From: PUPG01 sp041686485
GTDB lineage: Bacteria > Bacteroidota > Bacteroidia > Bacteroidales > UBA7960
DNA length: 19,176 bases
Reading direction: 5' to 3'
Assembly (NCBI GenBank): GCA_041686485.1
Contig: JAWLDT010000052.1
Span: 1 to 19,176 of the forward strand
In this document: piece after piece, positions 12,922-19,176 of the stretch
How the letters are laid out: the number at the start of each line of letters is the position of its first letter
Position numbering within the stretch: position 1 is the first letter of the stretch
Made by a program: the position numbers and the translations under genes
The notes under the pieces: generated by a model
Seen by the model: the letters and a program-made list of their open reading frames with translations, nothing else
Database searches by the model: none
Told to the model about the DNA's origin: nothing

Positions 12922-14390
12922 CACAAACGGGTTATACGTTCAACGACGAGTTTGGAGCTGATGACAGCCATCGGCAGACCGGTGCCTGGAACAGTGGAAG
13001 CCCCCACGTAGAAAACATTGCCATACTGCTCGTCATAATTCTTTGGACGAAATCCGCCGATCTGATCCAGATCATGCCCAAGTCCCAAACCACTGCCTTT
13101 ATAGAGGTTAAAATCCTCGCCCCATTCAACAGGGGTCCATACCGTCTGGGAAACAATATGTTGTTTAAGATCCACGCCTATCCTTTCAGAAAGGTCGGTA
13201 AGGATATTGTCGGCGACCTGATCCCGGTCTGACCAGTCAGGTTTGTAACGCATATCGGGTACGGGACAAAGGATAAAAACGCTTTCATGTCCAGCAGGGG
13301 CGCTTTCCGGGTCAGACTTCGACAGGACATTCACATAATAGTAGGGCTGATTCAGCTTGATATCGTTTTTGAATATCTTACTGGAATATTCTTTAAAATT
13401 ATTTCCAAGAAAATAGTTATGAAGCGGCAGATCGTCCAGCTTGGTGTCGAGGCCGAGATACATGGTAAACGGAGCCAGCGTCCACTTTAGCTTATCCATC
13501 TTTTTCGCGGAAAACTTCTTGCGCCTGAAAATCTTATGGCGGAACCAGGCGGCATCGGCATTTACCACAAACAAGTCCGCCTCCCACTGCTGCCCATGCT
13601 GATCGATCATGGCTTTTATCTGACCATCTTCCTCGAGATAATCAACAATTTCCGTGTTAAAGTGCATCACCACACCGGCTTTATCAAGCTCCCGGCGGAG
13701 TCCCTGCACTATCTTATACATGCCCCCTTCCACATTGTGATAACCATCATGCACCAGCTCGGTATAGGATAAAATGGTATAAATGGCCGGTGTATCAAAG
13801 GGTGTGGCACCCAGGAAGAATGCTACCAGCGAAAAGATCTCTTTTACCTCGCGGGATTCAAAATGGCGTTCCATCTCGGTCCACACCGAACGGAGCAACT
13901 TGGGCGAATGCACCAGCGGAACGCGCATCAGCGTCAACAGGTACTCGAAAAGGGAGTCATAGTTTCGTTTCAGCACCAGGTACTCGGTATCATGGAAAAA
14001 TTTGCCCGCCTGTTTCAGGAAACGTTCCATCTTTTCACGAAAATTGGGCTCTACCGCTTCAAACTCTTCGGCAAGCTTATCCAGGTCACGATGGATCATG
14101 TATCGCTTGTCGGACCCCCGGAAGTTAACCGAGTAAAGGGTGTCGAGTTTTTTGAATGTAAAGGGTGGTACGGTCAGACCGGTATCCTTGAAAAATTCAT
14201 CAAACTCATAGGTCATGCTAAAAAAGGAGGGCCCCAGGTCAAAGGTGAAGCCGTCTTTTTGCAGCTGATTCAGCCGTCCGCCAGGTTGATGAAACTTTTC
14301 GACCATCTCTACTTGATAACCGCGGCTTGACAGACGCAACGCAGTGGTAAGGCCGCCAAGACCCGTACCCACAATAAGGACCTTTTTCAT
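12921..14390 (-). CDS. crtI: Phytoene desaturase (CrtI type)
   Basis: 489-residue FAD-dependent desaturase/isomerase that introduces double bases' worth of unsaturation into phytoene, typically forming lycopene in four desaturations. The N-terminal dinucleotide motif is KVLIVGTGLGGLTTAL (3-18), followed by EKFHQPGGRLN and FDLGPSFFSM. The C-terminal CrtI signature is VFYVGASTVPGTGLPMAVIS (about 459-478). Length is normal. Co-transcription and stop/start overlap with crtB strongly support phytoene as substrate, rather than a late-pathway one. The ATG at 14390 matches the usual MKKVLIVG start. Only two bases upstream remain before the assembly gap, so its promoter and any further upstream gene are not visible. 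The second desaturase at 14740 has a different C-terminal motif and a different predicted role. Confidence 0.93.
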   Translation of the reverse strand: MKKVLIVGTGLGGLTTALRLSSRGYQVEMVEKFHQPGGRLNQLQKDGFTFDLGPSFFSMTYEFDEFFKDTGLTVPPFTFKKLDTLYSVNFRGSDKRYMIHRDLDKLAEEFEAVEPNFREKMERFLKQAGKFFHDTEYLVLKRNYDSLFEYLLTLMRVPLVHSPKLLRSVWTEMERHFESREVKEIFSLVAFFLGATPFDTPAIYTILSYTELVHDGYHNVEGGMYKIVQGLRRELDKAGVVMHFNTEIVDYLEEDGQIKAMIDQHGQQWEADLFVVNADAAWFRHKIFRRKKFSAKKMDKLKWTLAPFTMYLGLDTKLDDLPLHNYFLGNNFKEYSSKIFKNDIKLNQPYYYVNVLSKSDPESAPAGHESVFILCPVPDMRYKPDWSDRDQVADNILTDLSERIGVDLKQHIVSQTVWTPVEWGEDFNLYKGSGLGLGHDLDQIGGFRPKNYDEQYGNVFYVGASTVPGTGLPMAVISSKLVVERITRL

Positions 14391-14392
14391 TT

Positions 14393-14492
14393 NNNNNNNN
14401 NNNNNNNNNNNNNNNNNNNNNNNNNNNNNNNNNNNNNNNNNNNNNNNNNNNNNNNNNNNNNNNNNNNNNNNNNNNNNNNNNNNNNNNNNNNN
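14393..14492. other. Assembly gap (100 N)
   Basis: Exactly 100 undetermined bases, the usual placeholder for a scaffold join of unknown size. It removes the crtI promoter region. Continuity of the two carotenoid operons rests on the scaffolding, although their functions fit together. Confidence 0.99.
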
Positions 14493-14739
14493 GAATAATC
14501 GGGGTTTTCAACATGAACGTTTCATCATTTTTTTATCAACATGTGAATATAATCAATATCTTGCAAACTAAAATTGTGATGGTCGTTTATTTTTGTCTTC
14601 TGATAAAACGGTAAACCCGATGAGATCGTCAGTCTTGCTGATAACCAAATTATTATAATCCAACACGCACTTTTTGTATGAGGCCGGTTGGATTAACCAG
14701 GCAAACATCTCATTATCTGTTTAATTATTTCATCTTATT
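14493..14739 (+). promoter_or_regulatory. Upstream region of the crtD operon with -7 box
   Basis: About 247 bases of non-coding AT-rich DNA. TATTTTTG (14588-14595) matches the -7 consensus, with a TTG at 14561 that is 24 bases away, too far to be ideal. The predicted leader is about 140 bases. No gene, MerR-type operator or hairpin of note was recognised. Confidence 0.45.
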
Positions 14740-16218
14740 ATGAAACAAAAAGCAGGCGTCATTGGTTCAGGCATAGCCGGAATTTCCAGTGCCATCAGAC
14801 TGGCTTTAAAAGGTTATGATACGGATATTTTTGAACAGGCTGATCGTCCCGGGGGCAAAATAGGAACCCTTCAACTCGATGGGTACCGCTTCGACACCGG
14901 CCCGTCGCTGTTTACCATGCCATCCCTTGTAGATGAGCTTTTTGAGATGGCCGGCAAAAACCCGGGAGATTACTTCCGTTACCAGCCACTGACGGCGAGC
15001 TGTAAATACTTTTGGGAAGACGGGCTCATCATTAATGCATGGAAAGATGCAGATGCCTTCGCCCGGGAGATTGACGACAAAACCGCTGTCACGGCCGACC
15101 GGGTACACGCTTTCCTGCGAAAGAGCGAACGACTCTATAAACTGACCAATGAGGTGTTCCTGTTCAACTCTTTCCATAGAATTCGCAACTACCTGTCGCC
15201 GGCCTACCGTCGATCCCTCTTTGGTCTGCATGAGCTGGACGCCTTTATGAGCATGCATAAGAAAAACAGTCGCTGGTTTTCGGACAAGCGCATCGTACAG
15301 CTATTTGACCGCTACGCCACCTATAACGGCTCCAATCCTTATAAAACACCCGCCACCCTGAACATTATTCCCCACCTGGAACACAATATCGGTGCATTTT
15401 TCCCCGAAAAGGGCATGTATCAAATTATAGAAGCACTTCATACACTTGCCGGGGAACTCGGGGTACGCTTTCATTTTAACAGCCCGGTGGAAGAGATCCT
15501 GCTGGATAATCGCACGGTAAAAGGTTTGCGCGCTGCCGGCAAAACGTACGAATTCGATCTGGTGACAAGCGATGTGGATATTGTAACCCTGTATAAACAG
15601 CTATTACCTTCCATCCCTGTACCACGCAGGCAGCTCTCATTGGAGCGCTCTACGTCGGCATTGATCTTTTACTGGGGGATTAACCGGTCTTTCCCTGACC
15701 TTAAGTTGCATAACATCCTGTTCTCGGATGATTACGAAGGGGAGTTCGACCATCTTTTCCATAAAAAGACTATTACCGACGACCCCACCGTGTATATTTT
15801 TATCAGCGCAAAGGCCGTACCGGAAGATGCCCCGCCAGGCAAAGAAAACTGGTATGTGATGATCAATGTTCCCGAAAACACGGGCCAGGACTGGGACAAA
15901 CTGATCGGCAGGGCACGCCATCAAATCACAGAAAAAATCAGTCGCATCACCGGCATAGACATCAATCAACACATTGAAAAAGAAACCATTGCAGACCCAC
16001 GCAGCATCGAAAAAGACACCGGTTCCTACCGCGGATCGCTCTATGGATTAAGTTCCAACAATACATTTGCTGCTTTTTCCCGTCATCCAAATTTTAAAAA
16101 GTGGCCAAAAAACCTTTACTTTACAGGTGGGAGTGTCCACCCGGGCGGAGGTATACCCCTCTGCCTGGCATCTGCCAAAATTGTTGATAAAGAAATTGCA
16201 AACTATAAAACACGTTGA
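14740..16218 (+). CDS. crtD: CrtD-like carotenoid 3,4-desaturase
   Basis: 492-residue FAD-dependent oxidoreductase of the CrtI/CrtD family. The dinucleotide fold is AGVIGSGIAGISSAI (5-19), followed by EQADRPGGKI and FDTGPSLFTMP. The C-terminal motif is NLYFTGGSVHPGGGIPLCLAS (about 460-480). The VHPGGGIPL form is typical of CrtD, 1-hydroxycarotenoid 3,4-desaturase, and differs from the VPGTGLPM of the phytoene desaturase in this window. The predicted reaction is 3,4-desaturation of a 1-hydroxylated psi end after hydration by the next gene's product. The start ATG follows a typical AT-rich leader, and the cruF ATG begins 2 bases after the stop. An alternative is another late carotenoid desaturase or a ketolase-like oxidoreductase; hydratase linkage makes CrtD most likely. 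Confidence 0.85.
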   Translation: MKQKAGVIGSGIAGISSAIRLALKGYDTDIFEQADRPGGKIGTLQLDGYRFDTGPSLFTMPSLVDELFEMAGKNPGDYFRYQPLTASCKYFWEDGLIINAWKDADAFAREIDDKTAVTADRVHAFLRKSERLYKLTNEVFLFNSFHRIRNYLSPAYRRSLFGLHELDAFMSMHKKNSRWFSDKRIVQLFDRYATYNGSNPYKTPATLNIIPHLEHNIGAFFPEKGMYQIIEALHTLAGELGVRFHFNSPVEEILLDNRTVKGLRAAGKTYEFDLVTSDVDIVTLYKQLLPSIPVPRRQLSLERSTSALIFYWGINRSFPDLKLHNILFSDDYEGEFDHLFHKKTITDDPTVYIFISAKAVPEDAPPGKENWYVMINVPENTGQDWDKLIGRARHQITEKISRITGIDINQHIEKETIADPRSIEKDTGSYRGSLYGLSSNNTFAAFSRHPNFKKWPKNLYFTGGSVHPGGGIPLCLASAKIVDKEIANYKTR

Positions 16219-16220
16219 CC

Positions 16221-16874
16221 ATGAGCACACATAAGAAGCACAAAGCCGCAAACTGGGCAGGCTATTTTCTTGTCATCTACTACCTTGTCGGCCTTGTGGG
16301 TCTGGCCCTCCCTTCCACCCGGGAAACGTTTACCGGCCTGATACCTCTGTCCATATTACTCAGCACAGCCATCCTGTTGCTGTTTCATGGCAACTGGCGT
16401 TCCACAGACCTGGTGGTCCTGTTATTTATTGCCATCACAGGCTTTTTGATAGAGGTACTGGGGGTGCTAACGGGCCATGTTTTTGGCAATTATGCCTATG
16501 GAACAGCCCTGGGATTACAGGTCTTTAACACCCCCCTGATCATCGGTGTAAACTGGATGCTGCTTGTCTACTGTGTGTTCGCTATCATGGAGGGAACGAA
16601 ACTTTTCTGGCCCCTTAAAGCGCTGACGGCTGCCGTGCTGATGGTTGTCTATGATTTTGTGATGGAACCGGTAGCCATGCGGCTCGACATGTGGCAGTGG
16701 GAAGGTGGTACGATTCCCCTGCAAAACTATCAGGCATGGTTCATCATATCCGTTATCTTTCTCAGTGCCATGCACCTGGCACGCATCAAAACCAGTAACC
16801 GGGTAGGGCCATGGCTGTTCGGTATCATGTTTCTGTTTTTTCTGCTATTAAATATCTATTTCAGAATTTTCTGA
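16221..16874 (+). CDS. cruF: Carotenoid 1,2-hydratase, CruF-like (DUF422)
   Basis: 217-residue membrane protein with about seven hydrophobic segments. It carries the features of the CruF/bisanhydrobacterioruberin hydratase family: GFLIEVLGVLTGHVFGNYAYG (74-94), FNTPLIIGVNWML (102-114) and a later DFVMEPVAMRLDMWQW stretch (145-160) with conserved acidic and aromatic residues. Such enzymes add water across the terminal 1,2 double bond of an acyclic psi end, giving the tertiary hydroxyl seen in myxol, saproxanthin and flexixanthin. A TTG codon at 16215 overlaps the crtD stop; the ATG at 16221 is the sensible start. It lies tightly between the crtD-like and acyltransferase genes, one base before the latter. 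It is unrelated in sequence to the CrtC hydratases of purple bacteria. Confidence 0.87.
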   Translation: MSTHKKHKAANWAGYFLVIYYLVGLVGLALPSTRETFTGLIPLSILLSTAILLLFHGNWRSTDLVVLLFIAITGFLIEVLGVLTGHVFGNYAYGTALGLQVFNTPLIIGVNWMLLVYCVFAIMEGTKLFWPLKALTAAVLMVVYDFVMEPVAMRLDMWQWEGGTIPLQNYQAWFIISVIFLSAMHLARIKTSNRVGPWLFGIMFLFFLLLNIYFRIF

Positions 16875-16875
16875 T

Positions 16876-17559
16876 ATGATCACGGCCAGACATAATAAGC
16901 TGTATGTCCGTTGTTTTGATATGATGATGGAAACATTGATGCATCGAAGCTTCCGCCGGATTCATATCCATGACAATATCACCGGTAAAGGCAAATCGGT
17001 CCTCTGTGTCGCCAACCACTTCAGCTGGTGGGATGGCTTCATTGCCCGCTATGCCAACAGAAAAACCGTTAACAAAAAAGTTTTTGTGATGATGCTGGAA
17101 GACCAGCTGGCTAAACGGCCCTTTCTCCGGAAGGTGGGAGCCTTCTCCATTCGGAAAAACACCCCTTCAGCGCTGGAGTCCATTCACTATGCTGCAGAGG
17201 TGCTAAAAGATCCGAATCACTGGCTGTTGCTCTTCCCGCAGGGGCGCTTTCAGTCACAGCATCGTTTTCCGCTGACATTTGAAAAGGGCTGGTTCAGAAT
17301 AGCAGAAAAGGCGCCGGAGAACACACAGGTGGTATTCTTGGCAAGCCTGCCCGACTATTTTGAGTACCGCAGGCCAACACTCCACATCTACCTGGAGAAC
17401 GCCGAAAAGTTTGCCACGGACAAATCACAGGATCCGGAAAGGGTTGCAGGGAAGCGGAGCAACCCCTTCCCTACCCCGGAGGCAGCGGAAGAGGCCTACA
17501 ACCGTTTCTTACAGCAGGCCATTGACAAACAGGAGCGGCAGGCATATCATACAATTTGA
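16876..17559 (+). CDS. PlsC-type acyltransferase in carotenoid operon
   Basis: 227-residue lysophospholipid-acyltransferase-like protein. The catalytic H-x4-D motif is NHFSWWD (H48, D53). The second block is LLLFPQGRF (117-125), in the place of the family's FPEGTR; the glutamate is replaced by glutamine, seen in some divergent branches. No strong transmembrane helix, so probably membrane-associated. Its start is one base after the cruF stop, and the glycosyltransferase ATG lies five bases past its own stop, so it is part of the carotenoid operon. Inference: it may acylate the sugar of a carotenoid glycoside, as the unrelated CrtO does in staphyloxanthin synthesis. Alternatively it could be a phospholipid acyltransferase. 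The family assignment is firm; the substrate is not. Confidence 0.85.
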   Translation: MITARHNKLYVRCFDMMMETLMHRSFRRIHIHDNITGKGKSVLCVANHFSWWDGFIARYANRKTVNKKVFVMMLEDQLAKRPFLRKVGAFSIRKNTPSALESIHYAAEVLKDPNHWLLLFPQGRFQSQHRFPLTFEKGWFRIAEKAPENTQVVFLASLPDYFEYRRPTLHIYLENAEKFATDKSQDPERVAGKRSNPFPTPEAAEEAYNRFLQQAIDKQERQAYHTI

Positions 17560-17564
17560 CGTCT

Positions 17565-18659
17565 ATGGTATATGGTGCAATCGTAATATGGATCCTGACC
17601 GTGGCACGCCTGCTGGTGGCCCTTACAAACCTTTTCACCCGGCAATGGTTGCAACCTGGCACGCCCGACGCACAGCCCACCTTGTCAATCCTGATTCCCG
17701 CCCGGGATGAAGAAAAGAATATCGCCGGAATCCTGGAAGATCTCACCGCCCAGGATTACCGAAACTGGGAGGCCATTATCTACGACGACCTCTCTGAGGA
17801 TCTTACATCCGGGATTGTGACATCGTTTGTTCACAAAGACCCGAGAATACGGCTTATGTCCGGGAAAGCCCTCCCGGACGGCTGGCTGGGCAAGAACCAT
17901 GCCTGCCATAAACTGGCTCAGGAAGCAACGGGAGATTACCTGCTGTTCCTGGATGCTGATGTCCGGCTGGGATACAGGGCCTTGTCCGACACAATGGCCC
18001 ATGCACAGCGGCATCAAACCGCCCTCTTGTCCATCTTTCCTTATCAGCACATGGTTTCTTTTGGGGAAAAGATCAGTGTACCCCTGATGACGTGGGTTTT
18101 ATTGAGCCTGCTGCCGCTGATCTGCACCCGAAGGTGTGCCGGGCCATCCCTTTCAGCCGCCAACGGCCAGTTTATGCTTTTTAAGGCCGGTATTTACCAT
18201 GATAAGCAGTTCCATAAACACTTTCGTAAAACTGCCGCGGAAGATATTGCCATCGCCCGCTACATGAAACAACAGGGGCTGCGCATCCATACGATCACAG
18301 GCAGCCGCCAGGTAGCATGCCGTATGTACCGTTCCCTTAAAGAGGCTGCCGAAGGCTTTTCCAGAAATATCATTGCCTACTTCGGTGACAGTGTCATCGC
18401 CACAACACTTTTTACCCTCATCACCACCCTGGGAGTCATCCCGGTAGGGTTATCAATGGGATGGGCCATTGCTGTAATTTTCCTGGGGGTTAGTCTGTTG
18501 ATCAGGATAACGGCGGCGACGATCACCGGTCAGCCGGTCATGTTCACCATCCTGACAGCCCCTGTCCAACAACTTGTGTTTGCCGGCATCGCTTCCAGGG
18601 CCATCTATCATAAGTTCAGGAAGAGAAACCGGTGGAAAGGAAGGTTGATTGAGGTTTGA
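17565..18659 (+). CDS. cruG: Family 2 glycosyltransferase, CruG-like (carotenoid glycosyltransferase)
   Basis: 364-residue inverting GT-A transferase. An N-terminal membrane helix (3-22) is followed by SILIPARDEEKNI (41-53), acidic YDDLSED (73-79), the metal-binding DAD (D130-D132 in LLFLDADV) and an acceptor-side ED (226-227). Two or three hydrophobic helices close the C-terminus (about 280-345). DGWLGKNHACHKLA (105-118) is characteristic of the CruG/CrtQ-like branch acting on hydroxylated carotenoids. Next to cruF this supports transfer of a sugar to the 1-hydroxyl of the psi end. A TTG at 17556 overlaps the previous stop; the ATG at 17565 gives the better start. Its TGA stop falls in the first unit of the heptamer repeat array. 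The sugar donor cannot be told. Confidence 0.85.
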   Translation: MVYGAIVIWILTVARLLVALTNLFTRQWLQPGTPDAQPTLSILIPARDEEKNIAGILEDLTAQDYRNWEAIIYDDLSEDLTSGIVTSFVHKDPRIRLMSGKALPDGWLGKNHACHKLAQEATGDYLLFLDADVRLGYRALSDTMAHAQRHQTALLSIFPYQHMVSFGEKISVPLMTWVLLSLLPLICTRRCAGPSLSAANGQFMLFKAGIYHDKQFHKHFRKTAAEDIAIARYMKQQGLRIHTITGSRQVACRMYRSLKEAAEGFSRNIIAYFGDSVIATTLFTLITTLGVIPVGLSMGWAIAVIFLGVSLLIRITAATITGQPVMFTILTAPVQQLVFAGIASRAIYHKFRKRNRWKGRLIEV

Positions 18660-18804
18660 ACGGTGAAAAAGCTCGAAGCTCGAAGCTGGAAGCTGGAAGG
18701 AAGAAGTGAACAGTGAACAGTGAACAGTGAAAAAGCTCGAAGCTGGAAGCTGGAAGCTGGAAGGAAGAAGTGAACAGTGAACAGTGAACAGTGAAAAGTG
18801 AAAA
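18657..18804 (+). repeat. Composite heptamer repeat array
   Basis: Nearly unbroken 7-base units: gctcgaa, gctggaa, ggaagaa, gtgaaca and gtgaaaa. They form two copies of a higher-order block. Block 1 (18671-18734, 64 bases) has two gctcgaa, two gctggaa, ggaagaa, three gtgaaca and an 8-base gtgaaaaa. Block 2 (18735-18797) has one gctcgaa, three gctggaa, ggaagaa, three gtgaaca and gtgaaaa. A degenerate lead-in (18657-18670) contains the stop codon of the glycosyltransferase. No coding or CRISPR character. Confidence 0.93.
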
Positions 18805-19140
18805 ATGATGAACGGGAGCTGATAGTGAAGGCCGGGCTTGACCTGTCAGAATCCGGAAGGAAAAAGGAAAAAGCTGGAAGGCAGAGAAACACTTCGTGTA
18901 CTTCGTGCCTTCTATGTTGAAAACCACAAAGCCACCGAGAACACAAAGAAAAGACACAAAAATTCAAGAAATCCCGAAGGGATGAAACGATTATAGAAAT
19001 AAAGCCACAACAAATGACAAAAACCCCGAAGGGGTGACATAAGAAAGAGGCAAGGAAACGAAGAGGGAGCTGAACACAGTTCTAATTTGAGAAAATTTGT
19101 GAAACAATTTGTGTAATTTGTGGATATTTTACAACAATTG
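18805..19140. other. Non-coding repeat-rich tail
   Basis: No plausible gene. It contains a degenerate heptamer unit (gctggaa at 18872), two cttcgtg units (18892-18898 and 18901-18907) followed by cacaaag units (18925-18931 and 18942-18948), and two small perfect hairpins with a gaa loop (18971-18983 and 19023-19035). An A/T-rich part with three aatttgtg-like units lies at about 19094-19122. Similar short motifs are scattered in many Bacteroidota intergenic regions. Confidence 0.6.
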
Positions 19141-19176
19141 AATGTCAGCGAAGCATAATGACGCGAAGCTAATGAC
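19141..19176 (+). repeat. Start of a 14-16 base tandem repeat
   Basis: Units aatgtcagcgaagcat (19141-19156), aatgacgcgaagct (19157-19170) and aatgac (19171-19176, cut by the window edge). The array probably continues to the right. Too little is visible to judge its length. Confidence 0.6.

Noticed and set aside
12043..13011. Plus-strand open frame of 322 codons
   Set aside because: It lies antisense to crtB and the end of crtI, both of which have complete catalytic motifs. The antisense product shows no family features.
14239..14571. Open frames running through the run of N on both strands
   Set aside because: The frame across undetermined bases is meaningless; these are artefacts of the gap.
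18671..18804. CRISPR-like array
   Set aside because: Units are 7 bases with no unique spacers and no cas genes nearby.
18608..18967. Two overlapping minus-strand open frames of 119 and 113 codons, rich in Ser, Phe and Leu
   Set aside because: They are translations of the heptamer repeats. Since 7 is not a multiple of 3, each unit is read in all frames, giving repetitive low-complexity peptides. No domain or start context supports a protein.

Overview
The window looks like chromosomal DNA of a Bacteroidota bacterium. The best evidence is the promoter style: most promoter candidates have a TAnnTTTG -7 box, and the three strongest also have a TTG about 19-20 bases upstream. Shine-Dalgarno sites are largely absent. 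The gene set agrees: type-B sdhCAB (SdhC-SdhA-SdhB order), a DUF1573 protein next to a BT_3928-type DoxX/thioredoxin-like membrane protein, and a carotenoid hydratase/glycosyltransferase pair. An order-level assignment cannot be read from the sequence. No rRNA, tRNA, CRISPR array or transposase was found. A 100-base run of N (14393-14492) marks a scaffold join.

Layout. 1-62: heptamer repeats. 64-1316: riboflavin synthase and an Lrp/AsnC regulator on the minus strand. 1473-2672: a Cys/Met-metabolism PLP enzyme, divergent from the regulator and probably controlled by it. 2673-2915: AT-rich spacer ending in a strong terminator. 2916-4313: aminopeptidase P on the minus strand. 4427-4475: a second heptamer array in the divergent spacer. 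4610-8000: sdhC-sdhA-sdhB (succinate:quinone oxidoreductase). 8321-9565: two different ArsR-family repressors and a small CxxC thioredoxin-like protein, the last behind a long, foldable leader. 9735-11341: secreted DUF1573 protein and DoxX-like membrane protein, ending at a bidirectional terminator shared with tadA (11423-11872, minus strand).

12085-18659: two divergent carotenoid operons. The minus-strand operon is crtI-crtB (phytoene desaturase and phytoene synthase, stop and start overlapping as TGATG). The plus-strand operon is a CrtD-like desaturase, a CruF-like 1,2-hydratase, a PlsC-type acyltransferase and a CruG-like family-2 glycosyltransferase, with junctions of 1 to 5 bases. Read together, these genes predict synthesis of phytoene, desaturation to lycopene, hydration and 3,4-desaturation of a psi end, then glycosylation and perhaps acylation of the hydroxyl, giving an acyl-glycosyl carotenoid. 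No cyclase or ketolase is visible. The sequence gap lies exactly in the divergent control region, so anything there is hidden.

18657-19176: a repeat-rich tail with two copies of a roughly 64-base higher-order heptamer unit, small CCCGAAGGG hairpins and a 14-16 base tandem repeat that runs off the end. A 30-base stretch of the heptamer array is identical, in inverted orientation, to the array at the start of the window.
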